Assembly (NCBI GenBank): GCA_902489275.1
Contig: CABTZK010000016.1
Span: 1 to 48,771 of the forward strand
Length of the DNA stretch: 48,771 nucleotides
From: an uncultured Porphyromonadaceae bacterium
Lineage (GTDB): Bacteria; Bacteroidota; Bacteroidia; Bacteroidales; Muribaculaceae
Direction: 5' to 3'
Shown here: piece by piece, positions 8,100-16,847 of the stretch
How the letters are laid out: each line of letters opens with the position of its first letter
Numbering within the stretch: position 1 is the first letter of the stretch
Notes under the pieces: generated by a model
Database searches by the model: none
Told to the model about the DNA's origin: nothing
The model's input: only the letters and a program-made list of their open reading frames with translations
Position numbers and translations under genes: made by a program

Positions 8100-8860
8100 T
8101 TGAGTCGATTGATGTTAAAAACGGGTCCCTCTTTACACACGCACACGTTGCCCTCGTCAACGGTGTCTTCAACGCAGCACAGGCAAGCGCCCAGGCCGCA
8201 GGCCATGACGTTTTCCAGCGACACTTCGCAGCCGATGCCGCGCGTCCGGGCAATCTTGGCCACGGCTTTCATCATGGGTTCGGGGCCGCAGCATGCGATG
8301 TGGTCGATTAGTCCGTTGAGCGCCGTGTGTTGGGTCACGAAGCCGCGTTCTCCCATCGAGCCGTCCTCGGTCGAGACAAAGACTTCGCCCAGGCGCTTGA
8401 AATCGTCCAATTCCAGCAAGTCACGGCTGGTTTTAGCGCCCAGCAGGAATTTCACTTTTTTCCCTTGCTCCCTGAGTGCCTGGCCCAATTGCAGCAGCGG
8501 AGCCACACCCACGCCGCCGCCCACGAGGAGGATTTCTCCGTCGATGTCGGTGCTGTAGCCGTTGCCCAGGGGCAGGATCAGGTTGAGTCTCGAGCCTTCG
8601 GGCACAGTGAGCAAGGCCGCGGTCCCCGGGCCCGCCTTGCGGATGAGCAGCCATAGCAGGTTGCCGTCGACAAGGTTGATCGAAATGGGGCGACGGAGGT
8701 AGGCCGCCTTTGAGCCAGGCACTTCAACCTGCACAAACTGTCCCGGCCTGGTCTCTGGAATTTTGCCAGTCTCTGGCGATAGTTTGAGCAGGCTGTGCGT
8801 CGGCGAGAGGCTCACATTCTCTTTCACGATGAAATCCATGACTGTTTTCTTCATCATCAT
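8093..8860 (-). CDS. pyrK: Dihydroorotate dehydrogenase electron transfer subunit
   Basis: An FAD and [2Fe-2S] protein that carries electrons from PyrD to NAD+. It has 255 aa. An N-terminal ferredoxin-reductase beta barrel holds the flavin motif RRPISIN. A nucleotide-binding fold follows with GGGVGVAPLLQLG and ends at CCGPEPMM. Near the C-terminus the cluster cysteines are seen at about 221, 226, 229 and 242 (CGLGACLCC then CVCKEG). The annotated start begins MMMKKTVMDF, so any of the first ATGs is possible; the second or third would change only a few residues. It is the first gene of the pyrK-pyrD pair and has a TAATTTTG box about 50 bp upstream. Confidence 0.95.
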   Translation of the reverse strand: MMMKKTVMDFIVKENVSLSPTHSLLKLSPETGKIPETRPGQFVQVEVPGSKAAYLRRPISINLVDGNLLWLLIRKAGPGTAALLTVPEGSRLNLILPLGNGYSTDIDGEILLVGGGVGVAPLLQLGQALREQGKKVKFLLGAKTSRDLLELDDFKRLGEVFVSTEDGSMGERGFVTQHTALNGLIDHIACCGPEPMMKAVAKIARTRGIGCEVSLENVMACGLGACLCCVEDTVDEGNVCVCKEGPVFNINRLKW

Positions 8861-8908
8861 GCTGGTTAAATGGGGTCAATGGGCGAGGTGTGCAGCCCAT
8901 CGGCACCA

Positions 8909-8916
8909 CAAAATTA
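8909..8916 (-). promoter_or_regulatory. Candidate pyrKD promoter -7 box
   Basis: Read on the minus strand this is TAATTTTG, matching TAnnTTTG, 48 nt before the pyrK start. No clear TTTG -33 box was found at the expected distance, so support comes from position and the -7 match only. Confidence 0.5.
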
Positions 8917-9005
8917 CTAAAATCTTGTCATTTCACACCACGTGACCCCGAAATTTTATGAAATGTGCGAGAAAAGAGTGCAAGGGGGTGCCAATAGACA
9001 ACAAC

Positions 9006-9041
9006 AAAGGCCAGCCCTCTGCTTGCGTGGGGCTGGCCTTT
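9006..9041 (-). terminator. clpB intrinsic terminator
   Basis: A perfect 12-bp inverted repeat (AAAGGCCAGCCC / GGGCTGGCCTTT) with a 12-nt loop lies 34 bp beyond the clpB stop. On the minus strand it is followed by TTTGTTGTTGT, a broken T-run. The stem is symmetrical, but on the plus strand no T-run follows beyond the TTT of the arm. Confidence 0.7.
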
Positions 9042-9074
9042 GGGCCAATAGCCAATAGGGTGATGCCTGTCGGC

Positions 9075-11663
9075 TTAGTTCTTGAATACGAGCTCGCTTC
9101 CTGCGGCGTCAACGGTGATGGGGTGCTCGCGGTTAATGCGCTGGGCAATGATGTCCTTGCTCAAGCGGTTGAGCACTAAGGTTTGGATGGCTCGCTTCAC
9201 AGGGCGCGCGCCAAACTCGGGGTCGAAGCCCGCTTGCCCCAGCGCGCCGATGGCGGCGTCGGTGGTCTTGAGAGTAATGCCATTCTTGGCCAGCATCTTG
9301 GCAACGTTGTTCATCTGCAAGCGCACGATTTGGCGAATTTGTTCCTCGTCGAGTGGCGTGAACATGATGATTTCGTCGATGCGGTTCAGGAACTCGGGAC
9401 GCATGTGCGTCTTGAGCATCTCGAAGACCTCGCTCCGGGTTCTCTCTATCATTTCGCTGCGGTTACTGGCCGTGAGGTGCTCAAAACGCTCGCGAATCAG
9501 GCTGCTGCCCAGGTTGCTGGTCATGATGATGAGGGTGTTCTTGAAGTTCACCGTGCGCCCCTTGTTGTCGGTCAGGCGGCCGTCGTCAAGCACTTGCAGC
9601 AGGATGTTGAACACATCGGGGTGAGCCTTCTCGATTTCGTCAAAGAGCACCACCGAGTAAGGTTTGTGTCGCACGGCCTCGGTCAGCTGCCCGCCCTCGT
9701 CGTAGCCCACGTAGCCTGGAGGCGAGCCAATGAGCCGCGTAACGCTGAACTTCTCTTGATACTCGCTCATGTCGATGCGGGTTATCATGTTCTCGTCGTT
9801 AAACATGTAGTCGGCCAGCGCCTTGGCCAGTTCCGTCTTGCCCACGCCCGTGGTGCCCATGAAGATGAATGAGCCGATGGGGCGGCGAGGGTCGTTGAGC
9901 CCGGCGCGGCTGCGTCGCACGGCATCGCTGATGGCCGTGATGGCCTCGTCTTGCCCAATCACCCGCTTGTGCAATTCCTCTTCGAGGTGCAAGAGCTTCT
10001 CTTTCTCGCTTTGGAGCATCTTGCTCACGGGGATTCCCGTCCAGCGGCTCACCACGTCGGCGATGTCGTCGGCATCGACCTCTTCCTTGATGAGTGCCTT
10101 GTCGCCTTGCATGCCCTTGAGCTGCTTTTGGATGGCCTTGTTCTCGTCCTCTCGCTGCTTGATGAGCGAGTAGCGAATCTCGGCCACGCGGGCATAGTCT
10201 CCGTTGCGCTCGGCACGCTCGGCCTCGAAGTTGAGCTGCTCCATGTCGATTTTGTTCTGCTGGATTTTGTTGATGAGCGCTTTCTCGCTCTTCCACTTGG
10301 CCTTGTAGTCGCTCTCTTTGTCCTTGAGCTCGGCAATCTCCTTGTCGAGCTGTGCGATGTGCTGGGCATCGCCATCGCGCTTGATGGCCTCGCGCTCGAT
10401 TTCGAGTTGCGAGATTTTGCGTGAGATTTCGTCTAACCCTGTGGGTACCGAGTCCATCTCGATGCGCAGCTTGGCGGCCGCCTCGTCCATGAGGTCAATA
10501 GCCTTGTCGGGCAAGAACCGGTCGCTGATGTAGCGCTGGCTCAGTTGCACGGCGGCGATGATGGCGTCGTCCTTGATGCGCACCTTGTGGTGATTCTCGT
10601 ATTTCTCTTTCAGGCCGCGCAAGATGGCGATGGCGCTCTCCTCGCTGGGCTCGTCGACCATGACGATTTGGAAGCGGCGCTCCAGGGCCTTGTCCTTTTC
10701 AAAGTACTTTTGGTACTCGTCGAGCGTTGTGGCGCCAATGCTGCGCAAGTCGCCACGTGCCAGGGCAGGTTTCAGAATGTTGGCCGCGTCCATGGCGCCG
10801 TTGCTCTTGCCAGCGCCCACCAGGGTGTGAATCTCGTCGATGAAGAGGATAATCTCGCCATTGCTCTTGGTAATCTCGTTGATGACCGCTTTGAGGCGCT
10901 CCTCAAATTCGCCTTGGTATTTCGCGCCGGCGATGAGCGCGCCCATGTCGAGCGAGAACACTTGCTTTTGCTTCAAGTTCTCGGGCACGTCGCCGCGCAC
11001 GATGCGCTGTGCAAGGCCCTCGGCTATCGCCGTTTTTCCTGTGCCCGGTTCTCCAATGAGGATGGGGTTGTTCTTGGTGCGGCGGCTCAGGATTTGCAGC
11101 ACGCGGCGAATCTCGTCGTCGCGGCCAATCACGGGGTCGAGTTTGCCTTGCCGCGCGCGCTCGCACAGGTTGATGGCATATTTTGAGAGCGAGTGGTATT
11201 GCTCCTCTGCGCCCTCGTTAGTGGCTTTCTTGCCCTGGCGAAGCTCGCCGATGGCGGCCAGCAGGCCCTTTTGGGTGAGCCCAGCGTTTTTCAAGAGGGT
11301 TGAGGCTGGCGAGTGGGTCATGAAGATGCCCATGAGAATGGCCTCGACAGTCACATATTGGTCTCCCTGCTTGGTGGCAAAATCGGTGGCGTTTTGCAGC
11401 GTCTTGTTGGCGTCACCACTCAGGTAGGGGTCGCCGCCGTTCACCTTGGGCAGGCGGTTCAGTTCGTCCTCCAGTGGGCGCTCGACCATAGCCTGGGCGA
11501 TGTCGAGCTTCTGGAAAATGAACTTCACCACCGCGTCGCCCTCAGTCAAAACGGCCTTCAGAAGGTGCACGGGCTCAAGCGCCTGGTTGTGATTCCCCTG
11601 GGCGACCTGAATGGCCTTCTGAACAATTTCTTGTGCTTTGATAGTGTAGTTGTTGAATGTCAT
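9075..11663 (-). CDS. clpB: ATP-dependent chaperone ClpB (protein disaggregase)
   Basis: A hexameric AAA+ disaggregase that works with DnaK to pull proteins out of aggregates after heat or other stress. I start at the ATG ending at 11663 (MTFNNYTIKAQE), giving 862 aa as in the family, with a purine-rich AGGAAAAG upstream. A longer in-frame extension of 25 codons begins with unrelated sequence and is rejected. The Clp N-domain covers about 1-145. AAA module 1 has Walker A GEPGTGKT near 205 and DEIHTLVGAG. The long coiled-coil middle domain at about 400-520 is specific to ClpB and ClpA-like disaggregases and rules out ClpC. AAA module 2 has GTTGVGKTELAKALA near 603. No IGF/IGL loop for ClpP is apparent. 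No heat-shock operator was recognised upstream. Confidence 0.97.
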   Translation of the reverse strand: MTFNNYTIKAQEIVQKAIQVAQGNHNQALEPVHLLKAVLTEGDAVVKFIFQKLDIAQAMVERPLEDELNRLPKVNGGDPYLSGDANKTLQNATDFATKQGDQYVTVEAILMGIFMTHSPASTLLKNAGLTQKGLLAAIGELRQGKKATNEGAEEQYHSLSKYAINLCERARQGKLDPVIGRDDEIRRVLQILSRRTKNNPILIGEPGTGKTAIAEGLAQRIVRGDVPENLKQKQVFSLDMGALIAGAKYQGEFEERLKAVINEITKSNGEIILFIDEIHTLVGAGKSNGAMDAANILKPALARGDLRSIGATTLDEYQKYFEKDKALERRFQIVMVDEPSEESAIAILRGLKEKYENHHKVRIKDDAIIAAVQLSQRYISDRFLPDKAIDLMDEAAAKLRIEMDSVPTGLDEISRKISQLEIEREAIKRDGDAQHIAQLDKEIAELKDKESDYKAKWKSEKALINKIQQNKIDMEQLNFEAERAERNGDYARVAEIRYSLIKQREDENKAIQKQLKGMQGDKALIKEEVDADDIADVVSRWTGIPVSKMLQSEKEKLLHLEEELHKRVIGQDEAITAISDAVRRSRAGLNDPRRPIGSFIFMGTTGVGKTELAKALADYMFNDENMITRIDMSEYQEKFSVTRLIGSPPGYVGYDEGGQLTEAVRHKPYSVVLFDEIEKAHPDVFNILLQVLDDGRLTDNKGRTVNFKNTLIIMTSNLGSSLIRERFEHLTASNRSEMIERTRSEVFEMLKTHMRPEFLNRIDEIIMFTPLDEEQIRQIVRLQMNNVAKMLAKNGITLKTTDAAIGALGQAGFDPEFGARPVKRAIQTLVLNRLSKDIIAQRINREHPITVDAAGSELVFKN

Positions 11664-11774
11664 GATTTTTTTCTTTTCCTGTGCCTCCACAGGATCCTTT
11701 CTGTGCATGAGCGTAGCAACAAGCATGCCTCCAGGCACTGACCGAGAGGCAAGGTGACAAAATCAGACAAAATG

Positions 11775-13124
11775 TCATTGTTTGGCGATGGGGGCGAGCA
11801 ACTCGTCTCCGAGTTCGGCAAGGACGTACATGCTCCCGCCAATGAAGATGAGGTCGTTGTTGCCAGCTTTTGACAATGCGGCTTGATAGGCCTCGCGCAC
11901 GTGGCTGTAGCATTCGCCTTGCAGGCCGTAGCGTGCCGCTTGGGCTTGCAGGCCAGTTGCGCTCAGCGCCCTTTCGTTGTGGGCGTGGGTAAAGTAGTAG
12001 GTGCCCTGTTGAGGCAGCAGTTTCAAGATGTGTTCGATGTCCTTGTCTTTCATGAACCCTAACAGGAGGTGCAACTGGTCGAAATGCTCCTGTCGCAACT
12101 GGCTCACCGTGTGGCGAAAAGCGCCAATGTTGTGCCCCGAGTCGCATATCACCCGGGGATTCTCCCGCAACAGTTGCCAGCGCCCTATCAGCCCCGAGAG
12201 GGTGATCACCTGGGAAAATGCGCTTGTGATGGCCTCGTGGCCAATGTGGATGCCCTGTGCCTTGAGCGCCTCGATGGCGGTGAGCGCAGTGTTGGCATTG
12301 ATGACCTGGCACTCGCCACCAAGCTGGTCCTCAATGCGCCCGAGATGTTTCGTGACGAGTGCGGTGTGCCCGCCGATGCTTTCGCCAGAAAGGACAAGAG
12401 GGGTGTCTTGCGCGAAATAGATGGGCGAGTGCTCGGTGGCGGCTTTGCGTTCAAACACGCGTCGCACGTCGCCCTGGGCCTCGCCCACGACGACGGGCAC
12501 GTGTGGCTTGATGATGCCGGCTTTTTCGCCAGCAATCTCGACCAAGGTATTGCCCAGGAATTGAGTGTGGTCGAGTGAGATATTGGTAATCACGCTCAAG
12601 ATGGGGGTGATGATGTTGGTGCTGTCCAGCCGTCCGCCCAGTCCCACCTCGATGACGGCATAGTCAACTTGTTCTTGGGAAAAATAGTCCATGGCCATGG
12701 TCGAAGTGAGCTCGAAAAAGGTAGGATGGAAGTCGTCGAACTCCCCACTCTGGCGCTCCGGTGCCAAAATGCCGTTTTGCCCCGTTTGGGCAAAATATCT
12801 CGCCATGAAGTCGCTCACGGCTTCTTGGGGAATCATTTTCCCGTTCACGCGGATGCGCTCGCGAAAGTCAACGATGTGAGGCGAGGTGTAAAGTCCCACT
12901 TTGAATCCGCATTGTTGCAGGGTGGTGGCCATGAGGTGCGAGACACTGCCCTTGCCGTTGGTGCCGGCCACGTGGATGCACGGGTACTGGCGATGCGGGT
13001 TGCCAAACAGGTCGTCGAGTCTCCTGCTTGTTTGCAGTCCAGGCTTGTAGCCCTTGTTGCCTTGCCTTTCAAAGGAGGGGAGTTGGCGATATAGGTAATC
13101 GAGCGTTTCTTGATAAGTCATCAT
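11775..13124 (-). CDS. folC: Bifunctional dihydrofolate synthase / folylpolyglutamate synthase
   Basis: Adds glutamate to dihydropteroate and then to folates, so cofactors stay in the cell. At 449 aa it has the usual length. The Mur-ligase type P-loop is HVAGTNGKGSVSH near residue 50. Further signs are TSPHIVDFRERI, the VGLGGRLDSTNI loop with metal- and folate-contacting residues, and ISLDHTQFLG. The C-terminal domain begins near GRWQLL. The start MMTYQETLDYLYRQLP is typical. The open frame continues upstream for almost 200 codons, but that part overlaps the chromate transporter in another frame and is noise. It begins 14 bp after the transporter gene stops and probably belongs to the mutS2-chr-chr-folC transcription unit. 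Confidence 0.95.
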   Translation of the reverse strand: MMTYQETLDYLYRQLPSFERQGNKGYKPGLQTSRRLDDLFGNPHRQYPCIHVAGTNGKGSVSHLMATTLQQCGFKVGLYTSPHIVDFRERIRVNGKMIPQEAVSDFMARYFAQTGQNGILAPERQSGEFDDFHPTFFELTSTMAMDYFSQEQVDYAVIEVGLGGRLDSTNIITPILSVITNISLDHTQFLGNTLVEIAGEKAGIIKPHVPVVVGEAQGDVRRVFERKAATEHSPIYFAQDTPLVLSGESIGGHTALVTKHLGRIEDQLGGECQVINANTALTAIEALKAQGIHIGHEAITSAFSQVITLSGLIGRWQLLRENPRVICDSGHNIGAFRHTVSQLRQEHFDQLHLLLGFMKDKDIEHILKLLPQQGTYYFTHAHNERALSATGLQAQAARYGLQGECYSHVREAYQAALSKAGNNDLIFIGGSMYVLAELGDELLAPIAKQ

Positions 13125-13138
13125 GATTTTAATCGTTG

Positions 13139-13690
13139 TTAGAAGATGAAATAGCCTGCAAAGCCGGCTGCCACAATGACGGCGATGGGGTGGATCCTGG
13201 TGAAGAGCACCACGCACAGGCTGCCTGCGCACAGCAACACCGACTTGACAATATCTGGGCTGGTAGTCCCGAAGTTCTCTCCGTTCATCAGCAGCAAGGC
13301 CGCACTGGCGATGAGCCCCACCACCACGGGGCGAAGCCCCATGAAGGCTCCCTTGATGAGTGGGCTGTCTTGGTGCCTGGTGATGAAATGGCTTGCGTAG
13401 AGCACCAGGAGGAAGGGGGGCAGCACCACCGCGAGGGTGGCGATGACCGAGCCCCACATTCCGCCAGTGGCCACATAGCCTATGTAGGTGGCGCTGTTGA
13501 TGCCGATGGGGCCTGGGGTCATCTGCGAGATCGCCACAATATCGGTAAAGGTTTGGCTGGTGATTTGCGGGCACCAGTCGCTGTTCACAATCTCGTTTTG
13601 GATGAGCGAGAGCATGGCATATCCGCCGCCGAAGCCAAACAGGCCAATCTTCAGGTAGGCCCACGTGAGTTTTAAGTAGGTGGTCAGCAT
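13139..13690 (-). CDS. Chromate transporter-family half protein (second of a pair)
   Basis: A 183-aa inner-membrane protein with a single CHR domain of about six hydrophobic segments. The family hallmarks are FGFGGGYAML near residue 20 and SQMTPGPIGINSATYIGY near 65. In the 'short-chain' CHR class two half-size genes together replace the double-length ChrA. The start at 13690 is preceded by AGGAGACTCCTC, a good ribosome binding site, and overlaps the end of the first half by 7 bp. Substrate is not certain: CHR proteins can export chromate or sulfate, and many are annotated by homology only. Its place between mutS2 and folC gives no hint of function. Confidence 0.87.
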   Translation of the reverse strand: MLTTYLKLTWAYLKIGLFGFGGGYAMLSLIQNEIVNSDWCPQITSQTFTDIVAISQMTPGPIGINSATYIGYVATGGMWGSVIATLAVVLPPFLLVLYASHFITRHQDSPLIKGAFMGLRPVVVGLIASAALLLMNGENFGTTSPDIVKSVLLCAGSLCVVLFTRIHPIAVIVAAGFAGYFIF

Positions 13691-14280
13691 GAGGAGTCTC
13701 CTTTCTTCTGCACAAAATTCACATAGTAGAGATAGCCCCCGGCAGCGCCAGCGATGATGTAGAGGATGGGGTTGGAGACAAGGGCCCACTTGGAGTAGAT
13801 GAGCAGGGCCACCGCAAGGGGAATGATGGCCGTTTTCCAAGTGATGCCCGCGCTTTTGGCGGTGGTGATGACCGGGGCGATAATCAGCGCGACAACGGCA
13901 GGGCGGATGCCCTTGAAGATGGCGTTCAGGGTGGCATTGCGCTTGATGGTGTCGGGCGTGAGAAAGATGGCAATGAGCAGGATAATGGCAAATGAGGGCA
14001 GGATGGTGCCCACGCTTGCGACCAGGCTGCCTTTCACGCCACGCAACCTGTCGCCAATCACGGTCGAGATGTTCACGGCCAGGATGCCGGGCATCGACTG
14101 GGCGATGGCAAGCAGGTCGATAAACTCCTCTCTCTTTATCCAGTGGTGGTGGTCCACAATCTCACGTTGAATGATCGAAATCATGGCCCAGCCGCCGCCA
14201 AAGGTGAATGCCCCAATCTTGAGGAAAGTGACAAAGAGTTGGAAATAGATGTTTTGCCGTAGTTTGCTCATGGCTGCCAT
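13684..14280 (-). CDS. Chromate transporter-family half protein (first of a pair)
   Basis: A 198-aa CHR-domain membrane protein. Conserved segments are AFTFGGGWAMISIIQREIV and AQSMPGILAVNISTVIGD, followed by four or so hydrophobic helices. It is clearly homologous to the next gene but not identical, as expected of the two halves of a heterodimeric short-chain CHR transporter that insert in opposite orientations. The stop codon of mutS2 and this start share one base (TAATG), pointing to coupled translation; an alternative ATG three codons later (MSKLRQN) is equally good. Transported ion unknown; chromate is the family name and not shown here. Confidence 0.87.
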   Translation of the reverse strand: MAAMSKLRQNIYFQLFVTFLKIGAFTFGGGWAMISIIQREIVDHHHWIKREEFIDLLAIAQSMPGILAVNISTVIGDRLRGVKGSLVASVGTILPSFAIILLIAIFLTPDTIKRNATLNAIFKGIRPAVVALIIAPVITTAKSAGITWKTAIIPLAVALLIYSKWALVSNPILYIIAGAAGGYLYYVNFVQKKGDSSC

Positions 14281-16748
14281 TACGCTAAATCAACAATGGT
14301 GATGCCTGCTCCCCCCAGCTGCACATGCTCGTCGCGGTAGCGCTCCACGCCATCCACGGTGTTGAGGTATTGCCTGATGAGGGTCTTCAGGATGCCGGTG
14401 CCTGTGCCGTGCAGGATGCGCACGCGCTTGGCTTGGAATTGAATGGCGTCGTCGATGAAATAGGTGATGGCTTGAAGGGCTTCGTCGCCCCGCATGCCGC
14501 GCACGTCGATGTCGGGCTTAAAGCTCAACTGGCGTTGGCGGGTCTCGTTCATCATGGCATGGCTCATTGTGGGCGTTTCCTTGGGCTTGGTTGCCTGCTT
14601 CATGCTGCGCTCCAGCTTCGAGGTCTCCACGCGGGTCTTGAGATTGCCAAATGCCACGATGGCATATTTCTCGTCGACGCTCATCGCGGTGCCCACGGTG
14701 GCCGAGCCTTTCAGCACCACGTTGTCGCCAGCCTGGAGAGGCCGATTGCTTGAGGTTGCGAGCTGGGGGCTGGCGGTTTGTGCCCGCTTGGGTTTTATCG
14801 GCCTTTTGGGTTGCAGCTTTCTCATCTGCTTGGGCATCTGCTGCTGCTCATCCCCGGCTTGCTCCAGGCTGCGCTTGAAGGCGTCGAGCTGCTGGCGCAC
14901 CTCGCGGGTCTTTTCCTTTTCGGCCTGCATCTCCCTGATTTCTTTGATGGTTTTCTCGATTTGGGCGTTGCTTTGCTTCAGGATCTCCTGAGCCTCGTTT
15001 TTGGCTGATTTGATGATGAGCTTGCGCTCTTGCGCGAGTTGTTCCAAGAGCCTGTTGTAATCGGTCGCGATGCTGTCGAGGTGTTTCTCTTTCTGGCGCA
15101 CTTCGTAGCGCTTGCTTGCCCAGTACTTGCGGTCACGCACAATGTCGAGCAGATACTTGTCCATGTTGATGTAGTCGCTGCCCACGAGTTGGCTTGCCTT
15201 GTCGATGACCTCACTGGGCAAGCCTATCTTCCGGGCAATCTCAATGGCAAACGAGCTGCCGGGGTAGCCAATCGACAGCTGGAAGAGGGGCTGCATCTTT
15301 TGCCGGTCGTAGAGCATCGCGCCATTCACGAGGCCTGGAGTGTCTTCGGCAAAGTGCTTCAGGTTCTGGTAGTGGGTGGTAATCACGCCCAGCATCTGCC
15401 GGTTGTTGAGTTGCTCTAAGATGCTTTGTGCAATCGCGGAGCCAATTTGAGGCTCGGTGCCGCTGCCAAACTCGTCAATCAGTATCATCGAGTCCTGGTC
15501 GCCGCGTTGCAGGAAAGTTCTCATGTTTTTAAGGTGGCTGCTGTAGGTGCTCAAGTCGTCTTCAATCGACTGCTGGTCGCCGATGTCGATCATGATGCTC
15601 TTGAAGATGCCCATGTGGGAGTTGTCGTGCAAGGTGGGAAGCACGCCGCACTGCATCATGTATTGCACCACACCCACAGTCTTCAGGCACACCGACTTGC
15701 CGCCGGCATTGGGGCCCGAGATGACGAGGATGCGGTTCTGGCTGTTGAGCTCGATGTTGAGCGGCACCACCTGCTTGCCTTGCTTCTTGAGCGAGAGGAG
15801 CAGGGCTGGATGCTTGGCGTGGTACCACTCCACGTGTGGGCTGGTCTCAAGATGCGGCAGGTGCGCGTCAACTTCTTGCGCAAAACGCGCCTTGGCGCGG
15901 ATAAAGTCGATTTTCCCCAGCGTGGCCTGGGTGTTCAGCAGTTCATCCACGTGTGGGCGTATCTGGTCGGTCGTCTCAATCAAAATGCGCGTGATTTCCC
16001 GCTTGATTTCGCCTTCGGTCTCGCGGATGCGGTTATTGGCCTCCACAATCTCTTCGGGCTCGATAAAGATGGTTTTCCCGCTTGCGCTTTCGTCATGCAC
16101 GATCCCTCTGAGCTTGCGCTTGTTCATGGGGCTCACGGGCAGCACGAGCCGTCCATCGCGCACCGATGGGCTCGTGTCGCTATCAAAGATGCCGGTTTCA
16201 CGCCCTTGCCCGATGATGCGCCGCATGATGCCGTTGATGCTTGCCGTGGTCGAGTTGATGACGCGTCGCAGCTCGGCCAGCTTGGGCGAAGCGTTGTCTT
16301 TCACGTGTCCAAACTTGTCCAGGATGCGACTGACCTCGCCAATGATTTCGGGAAAAGACTGCATGCCTGCTGTGAGACGCGACAGGGCAGGGTAGGCGGC
16401 AGGGCGCTCGTCGCCAGGCTTGAAAAACTTGATGATTTCGATGGTCGTTGACAGGAAACGCTGCAAGTTAAACAGGTCTTCGGCCAAGAGCCAGGTTCCT
16501 GGTGCCGCAATGCCCTTGAGTGGCGCGCGCAGGTCAAAGAAGTAGTTGAGAGGGAACTCGCGGCTGGATTGCAGGATGCCCAGGAACTCGTTGGTTTCCT
16601 GCAACTGTGCCTTCACCTCGTCAAAGTGCGGAGAAAATTGCATCTTGTGGCAGCAATGCACGCCCAGGGCGCTGATGCACCGTCGCTCAATCTCGTGGCG
16701 CACCACGTCAAATCCAATGCGATTCTCGAAATTGCCAGGATAAATCAT
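14280..16748 (-). CDS. mutS2: MutS2 family ATPase/endonuclease with Smr domain
   Basis: MutS2 proteins act on branched DNA, suppress homologous recombination and, in some bacteria, rescue collided ribosomes. The 822-aa protein has the MutS core and clamp helices in the first 300 residues and Walker A GPNAGGKSVCLKTVG near 345. Next come DQQSIEDDLSTYSSHLKN and Walker B ILIDEFGSGTEP. A long charged coiled coil covers about 520-640, and a basic proline-rich linker follows. The C-terminal Smr nuclease-type domain (DVRGMRGDEAL, then RILHGTGTGILK near 780) is complete. MutS mismatch-recognition domain I is absent, which separates it from MutS. It is the first gene of a tight set with two CHR genes and folC. 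Its own promoter was not convincingly found. Confidence 0.95.
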   Translation of the reverse strand: MIYPGNFENRIGFDVVRHEIERRCISALGVHCCHKMQFSPHFDEVKAQLQETNEFLGILQSSREFPLNYFFDLRAPLKGIAAPGTWLLAEDLFNLQRFLSTTIEIIKFFKPGDERPAAYPALSRLTAGMQSFPEIIGEVSRILDKFGHVKDNASPKLAELRRVINSTTASINGIMRRIIGQGRETGIFDSDTSPSVRDGRLVLPVSPMNKRKLRGIVHDESASGKTIFIEPEEIVEANNRIRETEGEIKREITRILIETTDQIRPHVDELLNTQATLGKIDFIRAKARFAQEVDAHLPHLETSPHVEWYHAKHPALLLSLKKQGKQVVPLNIELNSQNRILVISGPNAGGKSVCLKTVGVVQYMMQCGVLPTLHDNSHMGIFKSIMIDIGDQQSIEDDLSTYSSHLKNMRTFLQRGDQDSMILIDEFGSGTEPQIGSAIAQSILEQLNNRQMLGVITTHYQNLKHFAEDTPGLVNGAMLYDRQKMQPLFQLSIGYPGSSFAIEIARKIGLPSEVIDKASQLVGSDYINMDKYLLDIVRDRKYWASKRYEVRQKEKHLDSIATDYNRLLEQLAQERKLIIKSAKNEAQEILKQSNAQIEKTIKEIREMQAEKEKTREVRQQLDAFKRSLEQAGDEQQQMPKQMRKLQPKRPIKPKRAQTASPQLATSSNRPLQAGDNVVLKGSATVGTAMSVDEKYAIVAFGNLKTRVETSKLERSMKQATKPKETPTMSHAMMNETRQRQLSFKPDIDVRGMRGDEALQAITYFIDDAIQFQAKRVRILHGTGTGILKTLIRQYLNTVDGVERYRDEHVQLGGAGITIVDLA

Positions 16749-16847
16749 GATGCAAACTGACGTAAAAAACTTGATTACTCATGTGATTTCAGCGATAAAT
16801 AGCAGCGTTCGGCGAGTGCTAAGTGACCATGGGGCGCCGCCGCCACG

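Noticed and set aside
13125..13715. N-terminal extension of folC by nearly 200 codons
   Set aside because: The extension is in the wrong frame relative to the CHR transporter that occupies it and has no folate-synthase similarity; the ATG at 13124 gives the normal N-terminus.
15426..16451. Plus-strand open frame of 341 codons inside mutS2
   Set aside because: Lies wholly antisense to a well-supported gene, has no domain, and its residues are the usual G/V/H/A-rich shadow of GC-rich coding DNA.
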